Below are positions 55,045 through 64,000 of a DNA stretch of 64,000 nt, piece by piece. Each line of letters begins with the position of its first letter. Position 1 is the first letter of the stretch. Location: the NCBI RefSeq assembly GCF_007923445.1, contig NZ_VOJI01000008.1, positions 1 to 64,000 on the forward strand, read 5' to 3'. Source of the DNA: Puniceibacterium confluentis (GTDB taxonomy: Bacteria; Pseudomonadota; Alphaproteobacteria; Rhodobacterales; Rhodobacteraceae). The notes below the pieces were generated by a model. That model was not told the DNA's origin. It made no database searches and saw nothing but the letters and a program-made list of their open reading frames with translations. A program made the position numbers and the translations under genes.

Positions 55045-56341
55045 CAGCCGCACTCAGATCAAAGGACTCGTCGGGGAAGAACTTTGCCAGGCGGATATCG
55101 GCAGAGCGCGCATGGCCTTCCATGCCTTCGAGCCGGGAAATCCGCGCTGTTGCCTCTGCCAGCGGCCGCGCGGCCGCGCGGGTGGCGCGTTGCCACGTCA
55201 CGGTTTTCATGAACTTGTGCACTGAAAGCCCGCCGGTATAGCGCGCGGCGCCGGAGGTTGGCAGAACGTGGTTCGGCCCCGCCGTCTTGTCGCCAAAGGC
55301 CACGGTGGTTTCTTCACCCAGAAACAGCGATCCGTAGGAGCGCAGACGTTGCAGCCACCAGTCGAGATCTGCGGCCTGGATGTGCAGGTGTTCGGGGCCA
55401 TACCGGTCCGACACGGTGGCCATTTCTTCGGCACTGTCGCACAGCATGACTTCGGCGCAGTCGGCCCATGCGGCTTTGGCGCTCTGGCGGTTCGGCTCTG
55501 GCAGCGTGTCAATCAGAACCGGCACCCGTTCCATCACCCTCTCGGCCAGTCCGAGATCCGAGGTGACCAGCCAGACCGGCGAATTGTACCCGTGCTCGGC
55601 CTGCCCCACCAGATCCATTGCCACCAGTTCCGCATCCGCCGTGGCATCGGCGACAACCATGCTGTCGGTGGGGCCTGCAACCATGTCGATCCCGACAGTC
55701 CCGAACAGGATGCGCTTGGCCTCGCCGACATACTGGTTGCCGGGGCCGACCAGAATATCCGCTTTGTGCAGACCGAACAGCCCGTGCGCCATGGCGGCAA
55801 CGCCTTGCACGCCCCCCATCGCCAAGATCTTGTCCGCACCGCAAAGGTCCATGGTGTAGAGGATGGCCGGCGGGATGCCGACGCCGGGGCGCGGCGGGGA
55901 ACAGGCCGCGATATGCGCAACGCCAGCCACTTTGGCGGTGGTGATCGTCATGATCGCGCTGGCGATATGACTGTAGCGCCCCCCCGGAACATAACATCCC
56001 GCAGCGGACACCGGGATCTGCCTTTGCCCGGCCACCAAACCGGGAATGATCTCGATTTCACAATCGGTGACAGAGGCGCGTTGGGCCTCGGCGAACCTGC
56101 GGATATTGTCGTGGGCGAACTGGATATCAGCCTTGAGCCTGTCCGGCACCAGAGCCGCTGCCGCCGCACGTGTTTCGGGCGTGACGACGATCTCTCCGGC
56201 CCATTTGTCCAGATCCCGGGCGAACCGGCGCGCAACCTCTTCGCCGCCTGTGTCGATCTCGGCCAGCATCCTGGCCACGACATCGTGTATTTCGTCCTGA
56301 TCTGTTTCAGCAAGGCGAACGGCTTTTTTCAGATAGATCAT
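55031..56341 (-). CDS. HisD-family dehydrogenase, HpsN-like
   Basis: A 436-residue zinc dehydrogenase of the histidinol-dehydrogenase family. It keeps the HisD zinc ligands (GQAEHGYNSPVW, GDKTAGPNHVLP, LEGMEGHARS) and the catalytic Glu-His pair in YGPEHLHIQ. Family members HpsN oxidise R-2,3-dihydroxypropane-1-sulfonate to sulfolactate in a four-electron step with NAD. The position between a COG2855 exporter and a racemase gene, with a cysteate sulfo-lyase nearby, supports a C3-sulfonate alcohol substrate; because HisD-type enzymes act on amino alcohols, an amino-sulfonate alcohol (cysteinolate) is equally possible. True histidine biosynthesis is unlikely, as no other his gene is here. Confidence 0.87.
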   Translation of the reverse strand: MIYLKKAVRLAETDQDEIHDVVARMLAEIDTGGEEVARRFARDLDKWAGEIVVTPETRAAAAALVPDRLKADIQFAHDNIRRFAEAQRASVTDCEIEIIPGLVAGQRQIPVSAAGCYVPGGRYSHIASAIMTITTAKVAGVAHIAACSPPRPGVGIPPAILYTMDLCGADKILAMGGVQGVAAMAHGLFGLHKADILVGPGNQYVGEAKRILFGTVGIDMVAGPTDSMVVADATADAELVAMDLVGQAEHGYNSPVWLVTSDLGLAERVMERVPVLIDTLPEPNRQSAKAAWADCAEVMLCDSAEEMATVSDRYGPEHLHIQAADLDWWLQRLRSYGSLFLGEETTVAFGDKTAGPNHVLPTSGAARYTGGLSVHKFMKTVTWQRATRAAARPLAEATARISRLEGMEGHARSADIRLAKFFPDESFDLSAADVPS

Positions 56342-56544
56342 TCTTTTGACTTTCCAGTTACATCCTGGCCTTGCAGTGCAGGCCGCGGCGATCGACGCCG
56401 CGCTTCAAGAGGTCGAAAGCGCCAAACCCGCAGAGCCCGCGACAAGCGTTTCGAAAGATGGGTCGAGATGGCGTCCAGATTTAGAATGCAAGCATTTGTC
56501 CTTGCGGGTTTCAGACGGATCGGGCGGCTCCAGCGCCGGAATCG

Positions 56545-57231
56545 TTAGCTGGCGGCGTGGGACAGGATAGCCTTGACCAGTTGGTCAAGGGTGTCAAAGA
56601 CAGTGGCGTCAGGTGACACCGCCTCCGGAATCAGTGAAAATTCGGTGCAGGCGATCATCTGAACACTGGCGCCGCGCCGAACCAGATCTGCGGACGCTGA
56701 CGCCAGAATGGCGCACGCTTCGGGTTGTGGCCCTCTGGATTTCAGCTGTCGGATCGCGGCCAGCATCTGTGCCTCGTCGTCAGCATACAGCGCCCTCAGC
56801 CCGTGGCGCCCGAGCGGCGCGTCGAACAACCCGACCCGGCGCACTGCCGGTGATGCAAGCACGCCGACAACGCGATCGTCCCCCGCCAGCGCCGCCGCAT
56901 GCGCGACCGACAGCGCGACCATATCCAGAAACGGCACCGTGACAGCGGCGCGGATCGCCTCTGCGTAATGGTGGGCGGTATTGCAGGGCATGGCCAGCGC
57001 CTCGGCTCCGCCCGCCACCAGCCGCCGGGCCATGTCGGCCAGCGCCGGGGCCGGATCAACCGTGCCGCCTTCGAGAAGATGCCTTATCCGCGACGGCACC
57101 TGGGTGTTCTGATCGACGATCAGCGGGATGTGATCGCTGTCATCCTGCGCGCTTACCCCGGCCAGGATCTTCTGCATGATCAGGATGGTCGCCTCCGGGC
57201 CCATCCCGCCCAGGATTCCGATCCGGCGCAT
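56545..57231 (-). CDS. Asp/Glu racemase-family protein
   Basis: A 228-residue cofactor-independent racemase-like protein. Both catalytic Cys positions are present: AMPCNTAHHYAEAI near residue 82 and MIACTEFSLIPEA near 190, plus the N-terminal GILGGMGPEATI. The start at 57231 overlaps the stop of the PLP-enzyme gene as TGATG. Aspartate racemases act on beta-acidic amino acids; cysteate is the sulfonate analogue of aspartate, so in this cluster D/L-cysteate racemisation is the natural proposal. Confidence 0.87.
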   Translation of the reverse strand: MRRIGILGGMGPEATILIMQKILAGVSAQDDSDHIPLIVDQNTQVPSRIRHLLEGGTVDPAPALADMARRLVAGGAEALAMPCNTAHHYAEAIRAAVTVPFLDMVALSVAHAAALAGDDRVVGVLASPAVRRVGLFDAPLGRHGLRALYADDEAQMLAAIRQLKSRGPQPEACAILASASADLVRRGASVQMIACTEFSLIPEAVSPDATVFDTLDQLVKAILSHAAS

Positions 57232-58439
57232 CAGCTGGTGGCCCGCGTCTGAAGGGCCGCAACGGCGTCCACGATAAGATCGGCCAAAAGCGCGCAATCC
57301 GGCAGGGTGAAACTCAGTGGCAGACGCATGTCGAACAACCCCGCCAGAATCCGGTCTGTCTGCGGCAGATTTTGCGCCGCCACGTAGCGCCAGCTGTGGT
57401 GGTCAGAGGTGAAGCCGATGGGGTGTGGCGCGCCGAACCATTTGACTTCGACCCCCGCGCCGGACAGCCGCGCGACCAGAGTTTGCGCATTTTCCGCCGT
57501 GATCCCGGGCAGGCGGAACTGGATCGACGAGCCGACATAGGCCTCTGCTTCGGGGCGTGTCGGCAGCCGGATCGCCGGATGTGCCGCGAGCTTTGCCGCG
57601 ACCAGGTCGTAGCGCTCGTTCCAGGCCGCGATGCTCTGGTCGATCCGGCGAAGCTGCGGGCGCAAAAGGGCAGCGCGCAGGTTGTCCATCCGCGCCGAGG
57701 TGTTCGGCGTATCGAGCCGGATGTCGTCGTAAACCTCTGTTGCAGGGCCCGCGCCATGGCGGTCAAACAGCATGTAGGACCCCGATAGGATCGTCGCACG
57801 CGCCATGAATTCGGCATCCTGAGAGGTCAGCAATCCGCCCTCTCCGGAATTCAGATGCTTGTAGGTCTGGGTGCTGAAACAGCCGGCCAGTCCGAACGAC
57901 CCCGACAATTTGCGGTTCCAGCGCGCGCCCATCGTATGCGCGCAATCCTCGAGGACTGTGATGTCCAGTTCGGTGGCGATCTGCATCAGGCGCTCCATGT
58001 CGCACAGATGGCCGCGCATATGGGACAGCAGCAGAAAACGGGCCCCGGTCTGACGCGCTTTCGCGGCAAGATCGTCAAGATCAATCACCAGGTCATCGGT
58101 GATTTCGACCAGCACGGGTTTGCCGCCGACAACGGCGATCGCGCCGGGCACGGGGGCAAGCGTGAACCCGTTCGTCAGCACCAGATCACCCATTTTGACG
58201 CCTGCCGCGCGCAAGGCGATCTGCATCGCCTGCCCCCCCGACGCCACCGCCAGACAGAAGGGCTGCCCCTGCCAGAGGGCAAAGTCGCGCTCGAGTTCCA
58301 TTGTCTCGCCGGGCACGCCGGGTGCGGTGTTGTAGCGGTGCAGTCGGCCCGAGCGCATCACCGCGACCGCCGCTTCGATGGCGTCCTCGGGGATCGGCGG
58401 TTGCTGTGTGAAGCTCTTGGAGAAACGCGCACGGGCCAT
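57231..58439 (-). CDS. DegT/DnrJ/EryC1-family PLP enzyme
   Basis: A 402-residue PLP-dependent enzyme of the DegT/DnrJ/EryC1 group (aminotransferases or dehydratases). The PLP-Lys segment is FSTQTYKHLNSGEGGLLTSQ near residue 197, preceded by LEDCAHTMGARWNRKLSGSF. NTSARMDNLRAALLRPQLRR follows. DegT proteins usually aminate sugar ketones, so its place in a sulfonate operon is unusual; it may interconvert sulfopyruvate or a sulfo-aldehyde with the amino form. It lies five bases after the cuyA stop in the same operon. Confidence 0.85.
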   Translation of the reverse strand: MARARFSKSFTQQPPIPEDAIEAAVAVMRSGRLHRYNTAPGVPGETMELERDFALWQGQPFCLAVASGGQAMQIALRAAGVKMGDLVLTNGFTLAPVPGAIAVVGGKPVLVEITDDLVIDLDDLAAKARQTGARFLLLSHMRGHLCDMERLMQIATELDITVLEDCAHTMGARWNRKLSGSFGLAGCFSTQTYKHLNSGEGGLLTSQDAEFMARATILSGSYMLFDRHGAGPATEVYDDIRLDTPNTSARMDNLRAALLRPQLRRIDQSIAAWNERYDLVAAKLAAHPAIRLPTRPEAEAYVGSSIQFRLPGITAENAQTLVARLSGAGVEVKWFGAPHPIGFTSDHHSWRYVAAQNLPQTDRILAGLFDMRLPLSFTLPDCALLADLIVDAVAALQTRATS

Positions 58440-58443
58440 AAGA

Positions 58444-59466
58444 TCAGTCCACCATCAGGGCTTGGTTGCCTTCTGCAAAGACGGCGTCGTAACCGAACAG
58501 CGCCGCGGAACCCCCAGTATGCAGGAACACGACGCGTTCGCCCTTCTTGAAATTGCCCTTGCGACAATAATCAATCAGACCGGCGGCGCCTTTGCCCGAG
58601 TAGACCGGATCAAGCAGGATGCCCTCGAGCTCTGCGAACATGCGGATCGCCTCGATGGTGTCCTCGCGCGGTACGCCATAGCCGGCGCCGACATAGCTGC
58701 AATCAGCAACCACATCCCCGCGCGAAACCACATTCGGGCAGCCGAGCTTTTCCGCCGTTTTCAGGGCCAGGGCAAACACGTTCTCCTCCTGCTTGTCCCT
58801 GGGGGCCCGCACGCCGAATCCGGTCAGCGGGATGCCTGCATTGATGGCCTTCAGCCCGGTGATCAGGCCCGCTTGCGTTCCGGCGGAACCGGTCGCGGTG
58901 ACGATCCTGTCGATCACCAGGCTGCGGTCATTGGCCTGACCGACAAGTTCGAAGGCACAATTCACATACCCCAATGCGCCGGTGGCGTTCGACCCGCCAC
59001 CCGGAATGAGATACACCTTGCGCCCCTCAGCGCGCAGGCCCTCTGCCACGCTTTCCATTTCGGCCTGCATGTCCAGGCCGCCGGTGCGCTTTGAAGTGGT
59101 GGCGCCGTGCAGGTGGTCGAGCAGCACGTTGCCGTTGCGGTTGTAGTTGGAATCGTTCGAACCGGTGCGGTCCTCGAGCAGAATGTGGCACCCCAGTCCC
59201 AGCTTGGCCGCAAAGGCGGCGGTCTGGCGGGCGTGGTTGGACTGGGTCGCGCCCTGGGTCATGACCGTATCGGCCCCCATGGCCATCGCCTCGGCCATGA
59301 GAAATTCCAGTTTGCGGGTCTTGTTGCCGCCGGTCGAAAGGCCGGTGCAGTCGTCGCGCTTGATCCAGATTTCCGGTCCCCCCAGCTCTTTCGACAACCG
59401 ATCAAGCTTTTCCAGTGGGGTTGGCAGGTGGGCGAGATGGACGCGCGGAAAACGGGCGAGATGCAT
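58444..59466 (-). CDS. cuyA: L-cysteate sulfo-lyase (D-cysteine desulfhydrase family)
   Basis: A 340-residue PLP enzyme of fold type II that splits L-cysteate into pyruvate, ammonia and sulfite. The PLP-Lys motif [18 protein letters not shown] is near residues 47-64, [19 protein letters not shown] near 72 and [16 protein letters not shown] near 195. ATG 59466 has AAGGATC seven bases upstream and starts MHLARFPRV as in CuyA; a longer frame adds 64 unrelated residues. It could instead be a D-cysteine desulfhydrase, but the COG2855 exporter and HpsN-like neighbours favour CuyA. It is divergent from the LysR gene. Confidence 0.85.
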   Translation of the reverse strand: MHLARFPRVHLAHLPTPLEKLDRLSKELGGPEIWIKRDDCTGLSTGGNKTRKLEFLMAEAMAMGADTVMTQGATQSNHARQTAAFAAKLGLGCHILLEDRTGSNDSNYNRNGNVLLDHLHGATTSKRTGGLDMQAEMESVAEGLRAEGRKVYLIPGGGSNATGALGYVNCAFELVGQANDRSLVIDRIVTATGSAGTQAGLITGLKAINAGIPLTGFGVRAPRDKQEENVFALALKTAEKLGCPNVVSRGDVVADCSYVGAGYGVPREDTIEAIRMFAELEGILLDPVYSGKGAAGLIDYCRKGNFKKGERVVFLHTGGSAALFGYDAVFAEGNQALMVD

Positions 59467-59572
59467 TGAGAGATCCTTGGATAACTTGTGTGTTCCGAAG
59501 ATTGCGCAAGGCATACCGCTATGCAAAGTCGAAAAAATTGATGTATCATGCAGAAGTTGCAAGTTGGAGAAA

Positions 59573-60469
59573 ATGATGCGGCTGGAGTGGCTCGAAGACA
59601 TCCTGGCTGTTGCCGAGACCGGATCTTTCAGCGGGGCGGCCGACCGGCGTCTGCTCACCCAATCGGCGTTTTCCCGAAGGATACGGCAGATCGAGGACTA
59701 TGTCGGTGTCGAACTGTTTGACCGGACCCACAAGCCGATTCGGCTGCGGCCGACGACCGAGGCGCAGCGGGAACAGATCTTGATGCTGAATTCCGCGCTG
59801 AGGCAGCTTGTCGTCGATCTGCGGCGCGGCGAGCGGATCACCAGCAACCGTGTTGTCATCGCCTGCCAGCACGCGCTGACGGCGACACGGGTTCCTGCAC
59901 TGGTCCAGCAGATGCCGACCACGCGCGACGGGATCTATGTGCGGCTGCGCTCGGCAAATCTCGATGAATGTGTGGGCATGCTGCTGTCGCGGCAGGCGGA
60001 TGTTGCAATCGTGTACCAGCTTCCCGACGAGAGGAACGAGGTTGGCGCCGATTTCCTCGAGGAGCTGATGATTGGCACCGACCGGCTGATCCCGGTGTCC
60101 AACGCGCCGCTGCCGAAGGCCCCTGCCCTGACCGAACACAATGGCGAAATTCCCTGCATCACCTATCCGCCGGATGTGTTTCTGGGGCGGGTGATGGAAC
60201 GCAAGATCCTGCCGTTCTTCAACCCGGGCCTGCGCCATGTCCCGAAGGTGGAAACCGCACTGACACTGGCCGCGGTGGAGATGGCGGCCATCGGGATGGG
60301 CGTGGCCTGGGTGCCGGAATCCCTGGCGCACGACCGGCTGACAGCCGGTACGCTGGTGGATCTGTCGGAGGTGCTGCCGTCATGTGACATGCAGGTCATG
60401 GCAATGCGCGTGCAGGGCAAGCCGAACCTGGCGGAGGGAATATTCTGGTCCCGGCTGCAAGCAGTCTGA
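59573..60469 (+). CDS. LysR-type regulator of the sulfonate cluster
   Basis: A 298-residue LysR regulator of normal length with one N-terminal HTH ([37 protein letters not shown], residues 3-62) and an effector domain. The start at 59573 (or ATG 59576) follows GGAGA by four bases. It is divergent from cuyA with a 106-bp gap, so it most likely senses cysteate or a related sulfonate and activates the operon. Unlike the two other LysR proteins of this window it has a single HTH. Confidence 0.9.
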   Translation: MMRLEWLEDILAVAETGSFSGAADRRLLTQSAFSRRIRQIEDYVGVELFDRTHKPIRLRPTTEAQREQILMLNSALRQLVVDLRRGERITSNRVVIACQHALTATRVPALVQQMPTTRDGIYVRLRSANLDECVGMLLSRQADVAIVYQLPDERNEVGADFLEELMIGTDRLIPVSNAPLPKAPALTEHNGEIPCITYPPDVFLGRVMERKILPFFNPGLRHVPKVETALTLAAVEMAAIGMGVAWVPESLAHDRLTAGTLVDLSEVLPSCDMQVMAMRVQGKPNLAEGIFWSRLQAV

Positions 60470-60581
60470 GCACAGGGACGTCCGAACATGGGCCCCCGGA
60501 ACTCCACCCGGGCGGGAGAACCAAGAGGCCCATGTCACGCGCTGCATCCGGTGCGACCACGTTCTGCCGCAGTGCTCCGTG

Positions 60582-63500
60582 TCAGGGACTGACCCGGACC
60601 TTGAACAGCACGCTGCCTTCGGCGCCGGCGCCATGGGTTCCGCTGCACTCCCAACGCAGTGGACCCGCGTATCCGATGACGTTCGTTGCGGGATCCCCCA
60701 CGGAACATATCAGCGTCGGACCGACGTTGACCGGTGTTTCGATGAGAGCGGCCAGGATCGTGTAGGGCGGTGTGCGATCATGGATCGAGATGCTCGAGGC
60801 CGCGGTCTGGCTGGGATTGATGATGGTGATGCGATACACCAGCACGTCGCCCGGAGCGGCCTGGTTGGAATAGCCCTCTGGCGTGCCCTGGGTTTCGTTG
60901 CGCACCGTCTTGATCAGAACCAGCTGGCTGCCCCCCACTTCGACCGATACGCGATCAACGTTGGAAATCGCATGGCTGGACGTCGTGCCGGCAAAGGCGG
61001 TGGTGGCCGTGAGCCGGTAGGTCAACATCGACCCGGGGGCGAGCCCGCTGCTGGCGGAAACCCGCGAGATCAGGCAGATTTCCTCGCCGGCCTGCACCGC
61101 AATCGGATCGTTGACCGGCAGTTCCGGGTTGCCGTCGCAATCACTGTCGAGGAACAGCGCGAAAGAGAACGCGCCTTCGGCCGGTTCCGTAACCTCATCG
61201 TAGAGAAAGGTCACCGTTCCGCTGCTGGCAGCGCGATACAGATGCGGCAGCACGGCAATCTGTCCGGCGCCCACCGCTGTCTCGCGGTCTTCGCTCAGCC
61301 CGGGCAACGGTATCAGCCCCAGATCCAGACCTGCGTAATTGGTGTCCGGCGCCGGCGCGAAGGCGAAAGAGCCGTCATGCGCATTGGGATTGCTCAGCCC
61401 GGGAAGGGCGCCGGGCGCCTCGGAGATCGCCATCCAGCCGGGGGCCGGGGCCACCGAGACCGTCAGGTTGCCGCTGTAGGCGGGCGCCAGAGCATAGCTC
61501 CAACGACCGTCAGCGCCGACTTCGGGACTGGCCAGCAGCGCCCCGGTGTCGTCCAGCAACAGGATCTCGCCTTTGTCGGTGCCCGCTTCGCCACCAGTGG
61601 CCTGCCCGTCATGGGCTGACCCGCCACCTGCGCCATCATCCCGCAGCACCCGGCCCGACAGGATGCGGTCGGCGCTGGCGAGGAACAGGGTTACGCTGGC
61701 CTCGTCGTCATCCGCGACACCGTCGCCAAGGTCGTCCACCAATGGGCCGCTTCGGGGATCGCTGTCGAGATCGGGAAGCGAACTTTCGGTAATTTCGACG
61801 ATGTTGGTGTAATCGCCGCCTGCTTCGACCCGGACACGCAGAGTCAGCGTTTCTGTCGCTCCGGACAGTATTTCATCGACAAACCACACACCGGTGCCGG
61901 GGTCGTAGAAATCGCCGGTCGCAGGGGCGTCGTCACTGAGATAGGTGAAACCCGAGGGGATCTTTTCGATCACGGTGACACCCGATGGTGAGCCGGGCCC
62001 GGCGTTGGACACGGTGACCACCCAATCGATGACATCGCCTTCGACAACGGTGCTGGCCACCGTGGCAGAACCGGCCCGGAGCGCTTGTTTGGTGATGGAC
62101 AGGTCGCTTTGCTGCGGATCAAAGCCGAAGTTGCGTTCGACCGTGAAGCTGGCGGAATCCACAGTCACCCCGACCAGCGGATTGGAGGTGCCGATCTGCG
62201 AGCCGGGCGGGAGGTCTGCATCGTTGACGTCCACTTCGACCCGGTACGTCGTCGCCGAGGGCAGGCCGACAAAGGCATAGGTGCCATCAGGTTGTGTGTC
62301 GACACTGGTGATCAGGCTGTCGTCTCCCAGATCATTGGGCGTGCCATTGTCGGAATACAGGTCAACGCGGATACCACCGCCCAGATTGACCTCGTCGGCG
62401 TCTCGTTCGTCCGAAGCGTTCTGGTCGATGTAGACATTGCCGCCGAACCCCGAAAGCGGCAGGGGTGTGCTTCCCCGGCACGACGCACCATCGCTGAAGC
62501 CGCCTTCGTCGGGCCCGGTCGCAAGGAACTGGCGGTTGCCGGTGGTGGTGTCGATCAAATAGACCGCGTTGCTGTCCTGTTCGTAAGCGTACATGCGGCC
62601 ATTTTCGTCAAAGAAGACGGCGGACCAGATGCCGGTATGAATCGCAGCGCCGAATTCGACAACGGTTGTCAGCCCCGCGATGCCGTCGTTGGCAAAGGCG
62701 CGGAATACCCGACCGGTGTCTTCATTCACGCCGTAGATGAACCCGTCCAGCGGATTGATGGCAAAATCCGACACCGCGACAGGCTGGGACAGGGTCAACA
62801 GGCCGGCGTCAACGGGCGCCGCCGGATCCGTCAGGTCCAGAAGCTGCCAGGTGGTGGCATCCACCTCGTAGACCAGTGTGCCGTTGCTCAGAATGTCACC
62901 GGCATCCTCACCACGTTCAGCCGAGTTCGGGAAGTCGGGCATCAGGGTAAACTGACCGGTGCCATCCACCCGCCAGAGCTCGTCCTTGCCAGGACGAACG
63001 CCATAGATGTAGCCGTCCAGCAGATTGTAGCCCCATCCTGCATCCAGGCGGCGCGGGGCGGTGCCAAAGCTTTGCAAGGCCAGGGAATAACTGCCGCCCG
63101 CATCGGTGAACCGCATCTTGCGCAGTTCGGTCGGATCGTCGGCCAACAGGTACAGACCGCTGTCGCAGGACACCGGAGGCACGTCACCCGAAATCGTGGT
63201 CTGATAGTCTTCGACCTCGCCATCCAGGGCAACCGGCACCACACCCTCGGTGGAAGACCAGCGAAAGCGCGCAAAGGTCGGCGTCAGCACCGCGCCGGAA
63301 GGCACCGACACGTCAAAGCGGATCTCTCCGTTGAGGACGCCATCATTGTCACCGGCGCCGCCGTCCTGCACATTCGAGGCGATCTGGTCGGCCGCATCGA
63401 AGGTGCCGTTGCCGTCGAAGTCGATCCAGGCTTGCAGATAGGCGATCCCCCCCGTGAGGCCACCCGCGCCGCTGGTGACTTCGTTCACCGTCACGACGAT

Positions 63501-64000
63501 TTCCGTGGTGGCACCTGCAAACAGCTGGGGCAGGCTGACGCCGTCCTCGTCGTCATTGCCATCGAGATCATCGCCGGTGGCATCCGGTGACGCCTGGGAG
63601 GCTGCCTCGGGATCCGGAGGAATTGCGCCGAGATATGTGCCGGCCACGTCGACGTCGGCGATGACATGCAAGGGATCGCCATAGCTCGCAGGCGCATCAC
63701 CGCGATCGACCAGAGGCGCGGCCGCGATGTTGATCGCGAAATCCTCGACTTCGCCGTTCGGGGCGGCATCCGCCACGCCCAGAGCCGGGGCCGTCGACCA
63801 GCGAAAGCGCGCAAATGTCTGATCAAGCACCGCGTCGCCCGGAACAATCACCTCGAACTGGATCAACCCGTCGCCGGCCAGCTGATCCGCACCTGTGCCG
63901 TCATCCTGGAGATCGACCGCGATGGCTTCGGCCGTTGCCACCTCCATCACGTTGTTGCCGTTGAAATCAATCCACGCGGTCAGGTTGCCGTCCGCACCCT
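60582..64000 (-). CDS. large GEVED/SdrD-B/DUF11 surface protein, N-terminus beyond window
   Basis: At least 1139 residues of a very large secreted or surface protein whose 5' end lies right of the window: the frame is open to 64000 and reads LTAWIDFNGNN there. Two GEVED domains follow (AFARFRWSTAPALG and IEVEDFAIN-like segments; the second near 63450-63200), a DUF6923-like beta-propeller region (GYNLLDGYIYGVRPGKDELW), an SdrD B-type domain (GGIRVDLYSDNGTPNDLGDD), and DUF11-type repeats (DWVVTVSNAGPGSPSGVTVI). It ends in KVRVSP without an LPxTG or PEP-CTERM anchor. Highly acidic composition fits a calcium-binding outer-surface adhesin. Confidence 0.87.
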   Translation of the reverse strand, partial: GADGNLTAWIDFNGNNVMEVATAEAIAVDLQDDGTGADQLAGDGLIQFEVIVPGDAVLDQTFARFRWSTAPALGVADAAPNGEVEDFAINIAAAPLVDRGDAPASYGDPLHVIADVDVAGTYLGAIPPDPEAASQASPDATGDDLDGNDDEDGVSLPQLFAGATTEIVVTVNEVTSGAGGLTGGIAYLQAWIDFDGNGTFDAADQIASNVQDGGAGDNDGVLNGEIRFDVSVPSGAVLTPTFARFRWSSTEGVVPVALDGEVEDYQTTISGDVPPVSCDSGLYLLADDPTELRKMRFTDAGGSYSLALQSFGTAPRRLDAGWGYNLLDGYIYGVRPGKDELWRVDGTGQFTLMPDFPNSAERGEDAGDILSNGTLVYEVDATTWQLLDLTDPAAPVDAGLLTLSQPVAVSDFAINPLDGFIYGVNEDTGRVFRAFANDGIAGLTTVVEFGAAIHTGIWSAVFFDENGRMYAYEQDSNAVYLIDTTTGNRQFLATGPDEGGFSDGASCRGSTPLPLSGFGGNVYIDQNASDERDADEVNLGGGIRVDLYSDNGTPNDLGDDSLITSVDTQPDGTYAFVGLPSATTYRVEVDVNDADLPPGSQIGTSNPLVGVTVDSASFTVERNFGFDPQQSDLSITKQALRAGSATVASTVVEGDVIDWVVTVSNAGPGSPSGVTVIEKIPSGFTYLSDDAPATGDFYDPGTGVWFVDEILSGATETLTLRVRVEAGGDYTNIVEITESSLPDLDSDPRSGPLVDDLGDGVADDDEASVTLFLASADRILSGRVLRDDGAGGGSAHDGQATGGEAGTDKGEILLLDDTGALLASPEVGADGRWSYALAPAYSGNLTVSVAPAPGWMAISEAPGALPGLSNPNAHDGSFAFAPAPDTNYAGLDLGLIPLPGLSEDRETAVGAGQIAVLPHLYRAASSGTVTFLYDEVTEPAEGAFSFALFLDSDCDGNPELPVNDPIAVQAGEEICLISRVSASSGLAPGSMLTYRLTATTAFAGTTSSHAISNVDRVSVEVGGSQLVLIKTVRNETQGTPEGYSNQAAPGDVLVYRITIINPSQTAASSISIHDRTPPYTILAALIETPVNVGPTLICSVGDPATNVIGYAGPLRWECSGTHGAGAEGSVLFKVRVSP

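Noticed and set aside
62085-63590. Plus-strand open frame of about 500 codons opposite the GEVED protein
   Set aside because: No recognised domain; the minus strand has clear repeated domains in one continuous frame.
1-64000. tRNA or rRNA genes
   Set aside because: No cloverleaf-like or rRNA-like sequence was noticed on either strand by eye; a covariance search would be needed to exclude them.

Overview
The window looks like part of a large extrachromosomal replicon (plasmid or chromid) of a high-GC alphaproteobacterium, most likely a marine Rhodobacteraceae (Roseobacter-group) member. The evidence is a complete repABC partition/replication operon (30-33.5 kb, minus strand), a plasmid-typical scpB/DUF1403 pair beside it, TTT and ABC uptake systems, and sulfonate and aromatic-acid catabolic genes of the kind found in roseobacters. 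The taxon is inferred from family resemblance, not from a marker gene.

Layout. 0-16.5 kb: a catabolic block with an HpcH/HpaI aldolase, a split chromate transporter, a tripartite tricarboxylate transporter (TctC-type binding protein and a TctA-TctB fusion), three paralogues of the 4,5-dihydroxyphthalate-decarboxylase-like family, an MFS exporter, an esterase, an amidohydrolase, a LigJ-type 4-oxalomesaconate hydratase, a LysR regulator with two helix-turn-helix domains, and an MmgE/PrpD protein. 16.7-25.5 kb: a second, partly decayed version of the same theme (MmgE/PrpD, orphan molybdenum hydroxylase large subunit, a second tandem-HTH LysR, a second amidohydrolase, a broken dienelactone hydrolase, a broken TctC, and an IS481 remnant). 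25.9-28.7 kb: DUF475 membrane protein, then ScpB-like and DUF1403 genes. 30-33.5 kb: repABC with two copies of a perfect palindrome (candidate parS) and a candidate antisense ctRNA between repB and repC. 34-36.6 kb: a gene graveyard (thiolase, MaoC, enoyl-CoA hydratase and aldehyde dehydrogenase fragments). 37-39 kb: an RTX metalloprotease. 39.3-47.1 kb: a sugar ABC transporter with GntR regulator, esterase, isomerase and dehydrogenase. 47.1-49.8 kb: oxalomesaconate tautomerase, CHA/HMG aldolase and an extradiol dioxygenase. 50.6-51.9 kb: a broken amino-acid permease and an IS3 remnant. 52-53.9 kb: hutF and hutD, convergent. 54-60.5 kb: a sulfonate module (COG2855 exporter, HisD/HpsN-like dehydrogenase, Asp/Glu-racemase-like protein, DegT-type PLP enzyme, L-cysteate sulfo-lyase and LysR regulator). 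60.6-64 kb: the C-terminal part of a very large GEVED/SdrD-B/DUF11 surface protein that runs off the right edge.

How it works together. LigJ (9.4 kb), the GalD/LigU-like tautomerase and the LigK/GalC-like aldolase (47-49 kb) are the lower steps of the protocatechuate/gallate 4,5-cleavage route, yet no LigAB or GalA ring-cleavage enzyme is present; a type-I extradiol dioxygenase and three Pht5-like decarboxylases sit in its place. The sulfonate module contains everything needed to turn a C3 amino-sulfonate alcohol (D-cysteinolate is the proposal) into pyruvate, ammonia and sulfite. These two modules are the best candidates for undescribed biology here.
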